In this document: one piece after another, positions 7,993 through 17,243 of the stretch
Layout of the letters: every line of letters starts with the position of its first letter
How positions within the stretch are numbered: position 1 is the first letter of the stretch
Assembly: GCA_964632945.1 (NCBI GenBank)
Contig: CAZWCX010000053.1
Coordinates: forward strand, 1 to 45,836
From: CAZWCX01 sp964632945
GTDB lineage: Bacteria > Planctomycetota > MHYJ01 > WSZJ01 > CAZWCX01
Length of the DNA stretch: 45,836 nt
Direction: 5' to 3'
The notes under the pieces: generated by a model
The model's database searches: none
Told to the model about the DNA's origin: nothing
What the model saw: the letters and a program-made list of their open reading frames with translations, nothing else
Translations under genes and position numbers: made by a program

Positions 7993-8024
7993 GGCAGGGC
8001 TCCTCGCATCCCGAACGAATCCCA

Positions 8025-8053
8025 CAAGTAGCGGAATCGCGGGGGGCGTGCAA
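8025..8053 (-). promoter_or_regulatory. Promoter of the molybdenum hydroxylase operon
   Basis: On the minus strand TTGCAC, a 17-base spacer and TACTTG precede the GTG start by 32 bases, with the GAGGAG SD between. Read by eye only. Confidence 0.45.
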
Positions 8054-8199
8054 GGATTTGTGGGCGGGCCGGGCAAGGAAACCGTGGATTTGGGGCCGGG
8101 CGCCGTGCTACGGTGGAACCGCAGGGGGAAGTCGTCCGCCGGGACGCCGCGAGGCGCGCCCGCCGGAGCGAATTCCGGACGCTATGGAGGGACCCGACG

Positions 8200-9114
8200 A
8201 TGAAGAAGTTGGCGGTGCTGGCGACGATCGGGATCGCGAGTCTGCTCGGGGCCGTGAAGGTCGAGGCGCAGGCGGAAGCGATCCGGAAACTCCTGCAGGA
8301 CTTCGTGTATTATCAGATCGAAACCAAGGGCGGAAAGCTGACCTATCGCGGCACCGGCGACAAGGAAGTCCGCGCCCTGCGTTCCTGGATCGACAGCAAC
8401 TTCCGCAGCATCCCGGACACCATCGTACAGGGCGAGTTTACCGCCAAGACGCGGGACAAGGTCCCGGTCAAGGTGAAGTACGTCGTCGGACGTTCGGGGA
8501 ATGCCGAGGAGCATCCGCACGGGTTCCCGGCGACGGCGACCGGGGCCGGCGGGGTGGTGATCGCCATCGGCGGAAACGGTTCGGGCGCGAATGCGGAGAC
8601 GCCGGCCGGCGACGGCGGGGACGCCACGGCGAGCGGGGGCGAGATGAACATCGCCTATTCCGGCAACGGAGGCTACGGCCGTGAAGGCCGCGGCGGCGGG
8701 GCCGCCGGGAAGGCGGTGGCGAGTCCCGGCAAGGGCGGCACCGGGATCGCGGTCGGCGGTCACGGGGGGGCGGGGGCGGACATCTGGAAAGGGACCGCCC
8801 AGCCGGGCGGCTCGGGCGGTGAGGCGGTGGTGAACGGCGACGGCCAGGCCTACGGCGGGAACGGCGGCAAGGGCGGCACGTCGAACAAGGGGTCGGGCGG
8901 CGGCGGCGGGGACGGCGGCAGCGCCACGGTCTCCGGCGAGGGCACGGCGGCCGCCGGCGACGGCGGGGCCGGCGGCGACAGCGTCGCGGAAGGCGGCGGG
9001 GTCAACGTGCTCAGCGCGTCTCCCGGCGGCGGCGGCGGCAAGGCCAAGGGCGGCAAGGGTTCCCGCACCACGGACGGCCAATCCGGCGCGGAAGGCGGCC
9101 TCGTGATCAAGTAG
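8200..9114 (+). CDS. Secreted protein with polyglycine-rich C-terminal domain
   Basis: The 304-residue protein starts at an ATG with GGAGG nine bases upstream. Residues 1-25 form a signal peptide ending in VEAQA. Residues 26-100 are an ordinary soluble segment, with EAIRKLLQDFVYYQIETKGG and VPVKVKYVVG, of no family I recognise. From about 115 to the end the sequence is over one third Gly. Blocks of GGxGG or GDGG alternate with short strands such as DATAS, TGIAV and SATVS. This periodicity resembles polyglycine-II bundles or PGRS-like tails, though no family assignment is possible. The next gene, a lipoprotein, starts 70 bases downstream in the same direction. Confidence 0.8.
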   Translation: MKKLAVLATIGIASLLGAVKVEAQAEAIRKLLQDFVYYQIETKGGKLTYRGTGDKEVRALRSWIDSNFRSIPDTIVQGEFTAKTRDKVPVKVKYVVGRSGNAEEHPHGFPATATGAGGVVIAIGGNGSGANAETPAGDGGDATASGGEMNIAYSGNGGYGREGRGGGAAGKAVASPGKGGTGIAVGGHGGAGADIWKGTAQPGGSGGEAVVNGDGQAYGGNGGKGGTSNKGSGGGGGDGGSATVSGEGTAAAGDGGAGGDSVAEGGGVNVLSASPGGGGGKAKGGKGSRTTDGQSGAEGGLVIK

Positions 9115-9184
9115 TTTTCCTTGCCTTCCGACGGGACTTGCGACATCCTTGCCGGGTCTGGTTCGCGCTCCGAGGAGGGTGTCC

Positions 9185-11032
9185 ATGGTCCGCCGCTGCG
9201 CGCTTGTTTTCTCGCTTCTCTTCGTCGTTCTGACTCTCGCGGCACAGCCGGGTTGCATCGACCTCGGTGTGGGCGGACAACGCAAGAGCAAAAAGGGAGG
9301 CGGCGGGGGCGGGGTTGCCGCCCCTGCGCCGGTCCCTCCTCCCGTGATCCCCTCCACCAACATCGTCGCCCCCGGCACGCCCGAGGATGAGCGTTTCGAC
9401 GGCCGGCGGGGTCTGGGGCGCGGCGGGTACACGGTCGGCGCGGACGGAATCGAGCGCCTCGCCTTCTTGCGGGTCATCGATTCCAATCTCAACGGCCTCT
9501 TCGACCAGACCGAGGCCGGCCCGAACGACACCAGCCAGGTCATGTTCACCCGCCGGCGCGCCGCCGGCACCTGGACCGCCCCGATCGCAATCTCCGCGGC
9601 GGATACCGAGTTCAAGGAGAATCCCCGCCTCGTCACCGTCAATGTGGGGGTCAACGCGAGCGTCAGTTTCATCTTCTGGCGCGAGGTGGGTGCGGGGTCC
9701 GGCGAAATTCACATGGCGCGCGTCGACGCCGGCGATCCGCCCGTCGTCCTCACCGCCGACACCGTCATCTCCGACGGCGCCACTCCGGCCGGCCTGACCG
9801 TGCCCTTCCCCACGTTCGGGAATGCGAGTCCGGATACGCTGGTCGCCGAACTCGATCCCGGGGACGGCAGCGTTTACGCCGCCTGGGCCCAGTTCTTCGG
9901 CCCGGGCACGCTCGACGAGTGCGTGGTGGCCGCCCGTTATGACGCGGGCGGAACGGGTCTCTTCCCCGGCAACGAGCCCGACGAGAAGATCGCGATCACG
10001 ATCAACAACGCCGACGCCCTCGTCGGGGACGTCGACGACTTTGCGGACCTCCCGATCGCGCTGGTGCCGGCGCCGCTGCCCGCGGTGGGCGGGGGCGGAA
10101 CCATGCACATCGTCTACGTCGCGACGCAGCCGGACGGGGCGGTGCGCGCGGTCCGGCACCGGGCGCGCACCGGGGCCGCGACCTGGACGCCCGCCGCGCC
10201 CGGCGACATCGTTTCGGATACGCTGGTGCCGACCTACCGCCATCCGCGCATCGCCGTGGAAGCGGACGGGGACTTGTACGTGGCCTGGGCGCAGGGGGCG
10301 GCCTTCCCGCCCACCTCCGTCCACCACGCCTACCGGCCGTCCGGCGGCCCGTTCGCCGCCAGCGCGTCCGCCGTCGTGCCCGGCGGCGCGCCGACCTCGT
10401 TCCGCGATCTCGGGATCGTCCTCGACGGCAGCACGCCGGTGATCGCGTACAAGCGCCAGGACCTTGCGGGAGGCGCGTTGCTCGCGGCGGGCAGCGTCGG
10501 CACCGCCAACGCCAGCGGTCCTTTCGCCGCCGAGACCGTGCTCCACCTGGCGACCTCGACCGAAGGCGGCGAAGGGGCCGGTCGGATCCACCTGTTCCGG
10601 GAGACGCCGACGAACCGGATCGCGATCGTGTACGACGCCGCTCCCGCGACGTTCGTGCCGTTCGAAATCTACGGCGTCATCCGGCCCAGCGGCGGTCCCT
10701 TCGGCGCGGAGGTGAATCTCTCCCTCACGGCCGCCGTCTCCCGGCTCGCCGGCTTCTCCGGAACCACCGCGGACACGGCGAGGTTTGCCTGGATCGAGGG
10801 CGCCAATGCGACGGCGCGGGAAGTCTTCGGCATCCCGTATTCGGCCGGCGCGTTCGGCGGCGTGTTCAACCTGTCGGGCTCGCCCGCGGATTCGCACGGC
10901 GGAGAGGCGGGACAGGCGTTCGACGCCGGATTCGTCGGCGTGTTCGGCTCGCCCGCGGCGCCCACGGCCGGCTTCTGGTGGCGCGAGCATCTCGGCGCCG
11001 CGCAGCACGATCCGTTCTTTGCGCGCAACTAG
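9185..11032 (+). CDS. Exported lipoprotein, beta-propeller-like repeats
   Basis: The 615-residue protein has GAGGAGG upstream of its ATG. The N terminus is a hydrophobic signal peptide ending QPGC (Cys24), a poor but possible lipobox, followed by a Gly/Pro linker. The body repeats a loose 50-60 residue unit whose marks recur, for example GTWTAPIAIS, ATWTPAAPG, YRPSGGPFAAS and IRPSGGPFGAE, together with strands like VYAAWAQ and LYVAWAQG. This pattern fits sialidase/BNR-like propellers. I see no catalytic residues. An early segment (SNLNGLFDQTE) resembles an EF-hand-like or dockerin-type Ca2+ loop. The function is unknown. The stop codon lies inside the CTAG that opens repeat R. Confidence 0.75.
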   Translation: MVRRCALVFSLLFVVLTLAAQPGCIDLGVGGQRKSKKGGGGGGVAAPAPVPPPVIPSTNIVAPGTPEDERFDGRRGLGRGGYTVGADGIERLAFLRVIDSNLNGLFDQTEAGPNDTSQVMFTRRRAAGTWTAPIAISAADTEFKENPRLVTVNVGVNASVSFIFWREVGAGSGEIHMARVDAGDPPVVLTADTVISDGATPAGLTVPFPTFGNASPDTLVAELDPGDGSVYAAWAQFFGPGTLDECVVAARYDAGGTGLFPGNEPDEKIAITINNADALVGDVDDFADLPIALVPAPLPAVGGGGTMHIVYVATQPDGAVRAVRHRARTGAATWTPAAPGDIVSDTLVPTYRHPRIAVEADGDLYVAWAQGAAFPPTSVHHAYRPSGGPFAASASAVVPGGAPTSFRDLGIVLDGSTPVIAYKRQDLAGGALLAAGSVGTANASGPFAAETVLHLATSTEGGEGAGRIHLFRETPTNRIAIVYDAAPATFVPFEIYGVIRPSGGPFGAEVNLSLTAAVSRLAGFSGTTADTARFAWIEGANATAREVFGIPYSAGAFGGVFNLSGSPADSHGGEAGQAFDAGFVGVFGSPAAPTAGFWWREHLGAAQHDPFFARN

Positions 11033-11186
11033 TGGTTGATCCGGTCGCGGTTCGCGCCGGGCTTCGTTGCTCGTCGTCGGCGATGCACCGGGGCATCGCC
11101 TTCTCCTCGCGCCGTGCCGGGCGCGATTACCGCTTCGGGCAAACCCGGCATTTCACGCTGGAAAACCCACCAGGCAGGATCCGAGC
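11029..11186 (+). repeat. Structured dispersed repeat R, copy 2
   Basis: This copy starts at the CTAG formed by the lipoprotein stop codon and ends at the ATG of the HEAT gene, so it fills the whole intergenic space. It contains four stem-loops: 11041-11060 (CCGG and CGCG arms), 11079-11100 (perfect 8-bp arms GGCGATGC/GCATCGCC), 11107-11126 (perfect 7-bp arms) and 11136-11147. Compared with copies 1 and 3 it lacks about 20 bases just inside the CTAG. It would form a structured 5' leader for the HEAT gene. Confidence 0.75.
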
Positions 11187-11187
11187 G

Positions 11188-12396
11188 ATGCCGACGCAGA
11201 ACCGATGGCTCCGGACCGCCGGCGAGCCGGAGCTTGCCCCTCGTGCGCTTCGGCTTCCGCTTCTCGTCGGCCTGCTGGCGGGGGTGTGCGGCGGGGCGTT
11301 GGTCGTGGTCCTCGCCTTGCGCGCCACTGCGCCGGCGCCGAGTGAGTCGGGAAACCCGTCGCGATGCGCGTTCGCGGCCGCCGCGATCCCGGTCGGCACG
11401 TCGCCGCCGCGGCAAGAAGAGGCGGAAAGAATGCGCCGGTCCGTCCGACAGGGTGGCGGATCCCGCATCCGGGTCGATGGCGCCGCCGGCCCGGCGCGCC
11501 GGATCGGTTCGGCCGAGGTGGGCCCGCGCGTCGAACCGGGCGGATCGGCGGGATTCGGGACGGCCGAGGCCGCCGGAGCGGCCGACCCCCGGCCCGACCC
11601 GACGCGGCCGGACGCCGGGGAATCCGGTCCGGCGAACGGGGGTCCGGCGGCCATCGCCGCCCGCCCCGGCGCCGACGGGGAATTGCCGGACGCGCCGCCC
11701 ACCGATCCGGATCTCCTGGTCCTCTGGCAGTTGGGAGTGGATCTGACGCGTCCGGAGGAGGAAATGGAGCGACTGGCGGCCGAGTATCGGGCCGCGCTGA
11801 TCGCCGCGATGATGAACTCGGGCGGGACGGATCCCGCGCGCCAGGCGCTTCTCGATCGCGGGATGGCCGCGCTCCTGCGGGTCAAACCGCAGACGTCGGT
11901 GACGGTGTTCGGGCTCCTGGACCGCGAAAACGAGCGCGTGGCGAGCCGATACTTCGCCCAATTGCTGCGGGGCGGTCCGCGCGCCGATCTGGAGTCGGCG
12001 CTCGGGGCCATGGCGACGATCGACCCGAATCCGGAACGACGGGCCAGCGCCGTGCTGGCCCTGGGCCCCGCGCCGTCGCAGGCCGGCTGGCCGCCGGTCC
12101 TCTTCGCCCTGCGCGATCCCTCGCCGGAGGTGCGCAGGGTCGCCGCCGGGGTGATCGCCTCGGCCGCCGACCTGGAACCGGTGGCGCTGACCCGCGAAGA
12201 AGTTCGCGACCCGATCCGCACCGCCCTGACCCGGGAGACCGATGGCGCGACCCGCACGGCGCTCCTGCGCGCGTTCGTCGGACCGTCCGGGGCGGTGAGC
12301 GCGGCCGATCGGGCCTTCCTGGCCGCCTTGCCGCTGGCCGACGCCGATCCGTTCTTCCGCGCCGAGTGGGCGCGCGCCGTCGGACCGGGGAACTGA
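11188..12396 (+). CDS. Membrane-anchored HEAT-repeat protein
   Basis: The 402-residue protein has one membrane segment (about 25-46: PLLVGLLAGVCGGALVVVLAL). A long low-complexity Pro/Gly/Ala linker reaches to about 165, and then alpha-helical HEAT-like repeats follow, such as RASAVLALGPAPSQAGWPPVLFAL and DPSPEVRRVAAGVIASA. The architecture points to a scaffold exposed on the far side of the membrane. The ATG has no clear SD; its whole upstream region is repeat R. Reading further upstream in frame would run into the repeat and the preceding gene, which I regard as chance. The function is unknown. Confidence 0.75.
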   Translation: MPTQNRWLRTAGEPELAPRALRLPLLVGLLAGVCGGALVVVLALRATAPAPSESGNPSRCAFAAAAIPVGTSPPRQEEAERMRRSVRQGGGSRIRVDGAAGPARRIGSAEVGPRVEPGGSAGFGTAEAAGAADPRPDPTRPDAGESGPANGGPAAIAARPGADGELPDAPPTDPDLLVLWQLGVDLTRPEEEMERLAAEYRAALIAAMMNSGGTDPARQALLDRGMAALLRVKPQTSVTVFGLLDRENERVASRYFAQLLRGGPRADLESALGAMATIDPNPERRASAVLALGPAPSQAGWPPVLFALRDPSPEVRRVAAGVIASAADLEPVALTREEVRDPIRTALTRETDGATRTALLRAFVGPSGAVSAADRAFLAALPLADADPFFRAEWARAVGPGN

Positions 12397-12433
12397 TCCG
12401 GGGATCGCGCGCACTCCGGATGCTCCCGGCGCG

Positions 12434-12465
12434 GACGTCCCGCGGGTCGTCATCAACGGGGACGT
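12434..12465. terminator. Hairpin between convergent HEAT and btpA genes
   Basis: ACGTCCC and GGGACGT form a 7-bp stem with a long loop in the 92-bp convergent gap. There is no U-tract, so termination activity is uncertain. Confidence 0.3.
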
Positions 12466-12488
12466 GGCGCGGGGTCAACGGGCGCGCA

Positions 12489-13295
12489 TCACCGGGCGCC
12501 GGCGTTCCGCAGGGCGTCGAGGAACCGCTCGACGCGGTCCCGGTCGACCGCGTTCTCCCACCGCCCCTCCGCCTTGAAGGCGGAACCCACGATGAAGCCG
12601 TCGGCATCTGCGGCGAAGGCGCTCACGTTCTCCCCGGTGACGCCCGAGCCGAGCACGACCGGCAATCCGCACCGGGATTTCGCTTCGCGAACCTCTTCCG
12701 CGCGCGGCGGCTCTCCCGTGACGGGGCCCGTCACGATCACGGCATCCCCGCGCAGAAACTCCACGGCCCGCGCAGCTTCGGCGAGCGAGACGTCCGCGGT
12801 GATCGCGTGCGCGGCGTGCTTCTTTTTCACGTCGGCCCAGACGGCCACGCGGTCCGCGCCGATCACCCGACGGTAGCGCAGGAGGGGACCGGCGCATGCG
12901 TCGATCCAGCCTTCGTCGGCGACGTGCGAAAAGGCGAACCCCTCGACCCGGACGAAGTCGAGACTCGCGGCGTGCGCGACCGCCAGCGCCTCCCGGTTGG
13001 CGGCGGCGAGAATCTGGATGCCGACCGGTCGCGGGAATTCCGCGCGCACGGCCCCGGCGACGCGGGTCATCGCCGAGGTCACCTCCGGTCCGACGGCACC
13101 GGCGAGGTAGGGAGCGTCATGCATGTTCTCGACGAGGACTCCGTCGACTCCGGCCGCGCACAGGATTCGCGCCTCGCGCGCGGCCGCGTCCGCGAGTTCG
13201 GCGACACCCAAGCGCGACGCCGGGGTGCCGGGGAGCGCCCCGACGTGAATCATGCCGATCACCGGCCGAGTGCAATCGAAGGGGCGGGGAATCAT
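12489..13295 (-). CDS. btpA: BtpA/SgcQ family TIM-barrel protein
   Basis: The 268-residue protein matches the BtpA family along its length: VIGMIHVGALPGTP at the start, GVDGVLVENMHDAPY, QILAAANREALAVA, FVRVEGF.F, WADVKKKHAAH and PVVLGSGVTGENV near the C terminus. In cyanobacteria BtpA is needed for photosystem I stability. Most homologues in non-photosynthetic bacteria and archaea have no assigned reaction, and the fold suggests a phosphate-binding enzyme. AAGGAG precedes the ATG at seven bases. It lies 72 bases downstream of the large regulator gene on the same strand and is probably co-transcribed. Confidence 0.88.
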   Translation of the reverse strand: MIPRPFDCTRPVIGMIHVGALPGTPASRLGVAELADAAAREARILCAAGVDGVLVENMHDAPYLAGAVGPEVTSAMTRVAGAVRAEFPRPVGIQILAAANREALAVAHAASLDFVRVEGFAFSHVADEGWIDACAGPLLRYRRVIGADRVAVWADVKKKHAAHAITADVSLAEAARAVEFLRGDAVIVTGPVTGEPPRAEEVREAKSRCGLPVVLGSGVTGENVSAFAADADGFIVGSAFKAEGRWENAVDRDRVERFLDALRNAGAR

Positions 13296-13367
13296 GGCGC
13301 GAACTCCTTGCCCGATGCCTGCGCGGCGACGGACCGCGCGACTCCGACGAACGATCGGCGCCCGTTC

Positions 13368-16300
13368 TTACGCGCCTCCGGAAGGCGCGGCCTCGGCGAG
13401 CGCCGTCCGGCAGCGCTCGGTTTCCGCCTTCATGCCGAGGCGGGTGGCCAACCGCTCCGCCTCTCGGAGGCGAAACTGGCCTTCTTCGTCCTTGCCGATG
13501 CGGCGCAGCGCGCGTCCGCACACGCGCAGCGCGGGCACACGGGCGGGCGAACCTTCCGACCCGGCGAGCTGGTGGAGCGCCTTGCGGGACGAGTGGAGCG
13601 CTTCCGCCAGCAGGCCGTTGTCGAGGTAGATCTCCGCCAGCAGCGTCTGGATCCGGCCGAGTTCCGGGGCAATCTCCATGTTGAGGGCCGCGAACGAGGC
13701 GCTCTTGGCGAGGTCGAGCGCGAGGGACATCTTCCCGCCCGCGAAGAGGGCTTGCGCAAGACGATGGGTGCAGGCGGTCCAGCAGGGGATGTCCTGGATC
13801 CGGTCGCAAATCGTCAGCGACCGCTCGAGCATCCGCAGGCCGGCGGCGGCCTCGCCGCATTCGTGGAGCGCGGTCCCGAGCAGGGCGGAGGCGGCCGCCA
13901 TCATCCGCGAATCGCGGCTTCGCTCCGCCGCCGCCAGGTAGTCCTGCGCGTGCGCGCGCGCAGCTTCGAAGTCGCCGCTCAGCAAGTGGATACGGGCAAA
14001 TTCGCCGCGCACCTCGGCGGTTCCGACCGGATCCTGCACGGTCTCGAAGAGGGAGAGTGCGCTCTCGGCGAGCTGTCGCGCCCCTTCCGGTTCCCCCTGC
14101 TCGAGGTGGATGCGGGCCAGGAGAAGCGACGCGCGGGCCACGCCGCGCGGCTCGCCCAGCTCCAGCGCGATGCCCGCGGCGCGCTCGGCGGCGACGCGGG
14201 CGGGCTCGTGACGCCCCTTGAGGCGCTCGAGTTCCCCGATCGCCAGACAGGCCGTCTCGACTTCCCGCTCGTATCCGAACCGCTCGGCAAGGTCGTGGTG
14301 CTTGCGGAAATGGTCCATGGCCTTCCCCAGGCTGCCCTGCGCCAGATGGACCCGCCCGAGCAGGTGGAGGGCGCGGCACTGGGCGATGGGGTCGTCCGAC
14401 TTTTCGTGCTGCTTTTGTGCTCGCCGGATGTTGGCGATCGCTTCCTCGGGCTTGCCGTCCAGCCAGGCCAGGGTGCCGAGGATTTGCCACGCCCGGGACT
14501 GGAGCGCCGGCTGCTTTTTCGCCGCCGCGAGCCCCTCGCGTGCGAGGGCGGCGGCCTGCTCGAGGTCCTCGCGCCCCTCGGTGAGCGTTTCGGCCAGTTC
14601 GAGGCGAAGACGCGCGGCGAGCGGGGCGGACCGTGCGCCGGCCTGTTCGAGTCCCGCGCGGAAGTGGCGCGCCGCAGTGCGCAGTTTCCCCTGGGCGCCG
14701 TAGAGCGCGCCGATGTGCATTTCCAGGCGCGCCTTGTCGGGGCCGGAAGCCTTCTTCTTCGCCTGCTCGAACTCGGCCTCGGCCTCGTCGAACTGGCGCA
14801 GGTCGGCAAGCGTGAGGGCGTGCTTTTCGAGTACGGCCACGCGCTCCACCGCCCGCCCGGCCGGCAGGGGGGAGACCCGGTCGGCGATCTCGAGCGCCTT
14901 GCCGTAGGCTTCGAGCGCCTCGATGTCCGACCGCGCCTCCCGGGCCTGGTCGCCCGCCTGGAGGTACAGGGAGAAGGCCGCCCAATGCTTCCCCGCCTCC
15001 ACGGCGTGATGGGCGGCGAAATGGCGCACGCGCGGGTGGTCCTGAAGGATGGCCGGATCGAGTCGCTCGAGGGTTTCCCACATGGCCGCATGGAGCCCCG
15101 CTCGGCGTTCCTCCCCGAGCGTGCGGTAGGCGGCATCCCGCAGCAGGACGTTCTTGAAGATGTACTGCGCGCCGCCGGCCGGGAAGGGGGAGTCACCCAG
15201 TTCGAAGACCATCCCCTGACCTTCCAGGTCTCTCAGATCGTCGTCGACCGGGCGGGCAAGCACGGCTTCCAGGCTCGAGCGCCAGAAGAGTCGGCCCATG
15301 ACGGCGGCGGTCACGAGCGTTTGCCGCTGCGCGGGAGGGAGGCTGTCGATGCGGGCGGCGAGGAGTTCCTCGACGGAGTCCGGCAATTCGGGCGCGGCCG
15401 CCCGCGGAGGAATCGACGCGGAGGAGAGTCGGGGCAGAAGCCACTTGAGAAGTTCTTCGAGATGGAAGGGGCTTCCGGCCGAGATCCGGAGCAGTCGTTC
15501 GAGGGATTCCGCGGGAAGCATGCGGCCCTGGCCCATCGCGGTGATGAGGCGCGCCGAAGCGGTCGGGTGCAGAGCCTCGAGATGGACGGCCTCCCAGCGT
15601 TCACTGCCGATCCGCTTGCCGGAGAGGAAGTCGCCGACGACGCCCTCGGGCCGGCCCGCTCCGACGATCAGGATGGGGCCGTAGAAGGGGGTTTGGGTGA
15701 GGTAGGTGAGGAGGTCGAGGGAATTCGTGTCGAGCCAGTGGAATTCCTCGAGGACCAGGACGACGGGCGTGAGGACATCGAGCAATTCGGGAGCGAGGGC
15801 GGGACGGGGAGCGCCTCCGCCCGGTGCCGATTCGGCGCCGGCGGAGTCGCCGTCGATCGCGGCTTGGCGGGCGGGGGCGCCGGGGAGGCCCGGGGATGCG
15901 GCGGCGGGGCGGCGGCGGCTGCTTCCCTCCACCCGCGTGACGAAATCGGCCGCCTCCTGGAACAGCGTTCGGCCGGTAGGGACGCGGCCTCCGGCCATGC
16001 CCTCGAGCAGTCGCTTGAAGGTGTAGTGGGCCCCGGCGTGGGCGTCGCGTACGTCCATGAACGCCAGCGGAGATGCCTCCATGCGGCAGCCGAGGATGAG
16101 CGCCAGATAGTGCGGCGCCAACGGATCGCCGGGAAAAACGCGCGCGCACAGCGATTCCAGTCGCGCCAGGGCTTCCCGCGCGGTCGCGTCCGGGGGGATG
16201 CCGAGTCGGGCGCGCAGCATCTCGCCGAACGGGCCGAAGGGGGTCACGCGATGCGGCAGGCAGCGGCCCTGCAGGACCGTGACCGCCTGCGGGAGGTCGA

Positions 16301-17237
16301 GAAGCTGTTGTCGGAACTCGAACACGAGCCGCGACTTTCCCATGCCGGCCGCTCCCTCGACGAGGACGAACCGGGGTCGGCTCTGCGAGGCGGCCAGGTG
16401 GAAATGCTCGAGGAGCCGGGCGAGGGTGAGTTCGCGGCCCACGAAGGGGGTGTGGAACCAGGGGGGCGTCCGCTGAGGCCCCAGCAACCGGAACGGGTGG
16501 ACGAACCGTTCGCGTCCGCGCAGGTGAAGCGGCGGGAGAGGACGGAAGCGGAACTGGGACTGGAGCGCGCGCTGGACGGGGCGGCTGACGTGGACGGTGT
16601 CGGCGTCGGCCAGCGCCATGAGATGCTGAGCGGTCGTGACCGCATCGCCGGAGACGCCCCGCGTGCCGCCGCCGCCCACGATCACCTCGCCGCAGTGGAC
16701 GCCGATGCGGAGCGCGAGCTCGGGGGACGGCGGGAGCTTGGATTTCCGGCGCGGTCCGCGTTTTCTCGCCCCGGCGCCTACGGCCTCGCAAGCCCCCGCG
16801 GCCGCCTCCGCCGAGAACTCCGAAAGAGCGTCCTGCAGCGCGAGCGCGCAGCGCACCGCTCGCGCCCCGTCGTCGTCCCGCCCCTCGGGCAGCCCGAACA
16901 CGGCCGTCAGGCCGCTGCCGTGGAAGCGGTCGATCGTACCGCCCGCCCCTTCCACGACCGCTTCGAAGCGGCGCAGGAGTCCCGATACGCGGTCGCGCCG
17001 GCCCCCCACGTCCGACCTCTGCGGGGTCGCGCTCCTCTCGGCCACCTCTACGCAAAGAAGCACGACCCTCCGGGGCTCGCCCTCCACGCGCACCACCGGC
17101 TTCGCGGCGGGGACCCGGCGCCGGAATCCCGTGCGGTCGGGGGACGAAACCGTGCGGGAGGCGGGGAGTCGCTGTCCGCACTCCAGGCAGTACTTCGCGC
17201 GCTCCGGGTTCTTGGTCTCGCAGGCAGGGCAATTCAT
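13368..17237 (-). CDS. Zinc-ribbon, pseudo-cyclase, AAA ATPase and TPR regulator
   Basis: The 1289-residue protein has four parts. A zinc ribbon uses Cys3, 6, 17 and 20. A class III nucleotide-cyclase-like domain spans about 55-250. A STAND/AAA ATPase has Walker A GAAGMGKS (295-302) and a Walker B-like VLVLEEFHWLD. The C-terminal half is TPR-like. Similar cyclase-ATPase-TPR proteins are common signalling proteins. Here the cyclase catalytic residues are altered: the first metal Asp is Glu64, the second is Ser108 (GSGLTAVFG), and the usual N...R pair reads VTTAQHL. It is therefore probably a sensor or nucleotide-binding module. The ATG at 17237 has no SD and lies six bases after a -10 element. 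Confidence 0.85.
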   Translation of the reverse strand: MNCPACETKNPERAKYCLECGQRLPASRTVSSPDRTGFRRRVPAAKPVVRVEGEPRRVVLLCVEVAERSATPQRSDVGGRRDRVSGLLRRFEAVVEGAGGTIDRFHGSGLTAVFGLPEGRDDDGARAVRCALALQDALSEFSAEAAAGACEAVGAGARKRGPRRKSKLPPSPELALRIGVHCGEVIVGGGGTRGVSGDAVTTAQHLMALADADTVHVSRPVQRALQSQFRFRPLPPLHLRGRERFVHPFRLLGPQRTPPWFHTPFVGRELTLARLLEHFHLAASQSRPRFVLVEGAAGMGKSRLVFEFRQQLLDLPQAVTVLQGRCLPHRVTPFGPFGEMLRARLGIPPDATAREALARLESLCARVFPGDPLAPHYLALILGCRMEASPLAFMDVRDAHAGAHYTFKRLLEGMAGGRVPTGRTLFQEAADFVTRVEGSSRRRPAAASPGLPGAPARQAAIDGDSAGAESAPGGGAPRPALAPELLDVLTPVVLVLEEFHWLDTNSLDLLTYLTQTPFYGPILIVGAGRPEGVVGDFLSGKRIGSERWEAVHLEALHPTASARLITAMGQGRMLPAESLERLLRISAGSPFHLEELLKWLLPRLSSASIPPRAAAPELPDSVEELLAARIDSLPPAQRQTLVTAAVMGRLFWRSSLEAVLARPVDDDLRDLEGQGMVFELGDSPFPAGGAQYIFKNVLLRDAAYRTLGEERRAGLHAAMWETLERLDPAILQDHPRVRHFAAHHAVEAGKHWAAFSLYLQAGDQAREARSDIEALEAYGKALEIADRVSPLPAGRAVERVAVLEKHALTLADLRQFDEAEAEFEQAKKKASGPDKARLEMHIGALYGAQGKLRTAARHFRAGLEQAGARSAPLAARLRLELAETLTEGREDLEQAAALAREGLAAAKKQPALQSRAWQILGTLAWLDGKPEEAIANIRRAQKQHEKSDDPIAQCRALHLLGRVHLAQGSLGKAMDHFRKHHDLAERFGYEREVETACLAIGELERLKGRHEPARVAAERAAGIALELGEPRGVARASLLLARIHLEQGEPEGARQLAESALSLFETVQDPVGTAEVRGEFARIHLLSGDFEAARAHAQDYLAAAERSRDSRMMAAASALLGTALHECGEAAAGLRMLERSLTICDRIQDIPCWTACTHRLAQALFAGGKMSLALDLAKSASFAALNMEIAPELGRIQTLLAEIYLDNGLLAEALHSSRKALHQLAGSEGSPARVPALRVCGRALRRIGKDEEGQFRLREAERLATRLGMKAETERCRTALAEAAPSGGA

Positions 17238-17243
17238 GGCCGC

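Noticed and set aside
5335..8031. An 898-residue plus-strand open frame opposite the molybdenum hydroxylase genes
   Set aside because: The minus strand encodes full-length subunits with all motifs. The plus frame is a high-GC shadow.
8976..9060. CRISPR-like or tandem DNA repeats in the Gly-rich gene
   Set aside because: The repetition is at the protein level (GGC/GGG codons) without equal spacers or conserved repeat units.
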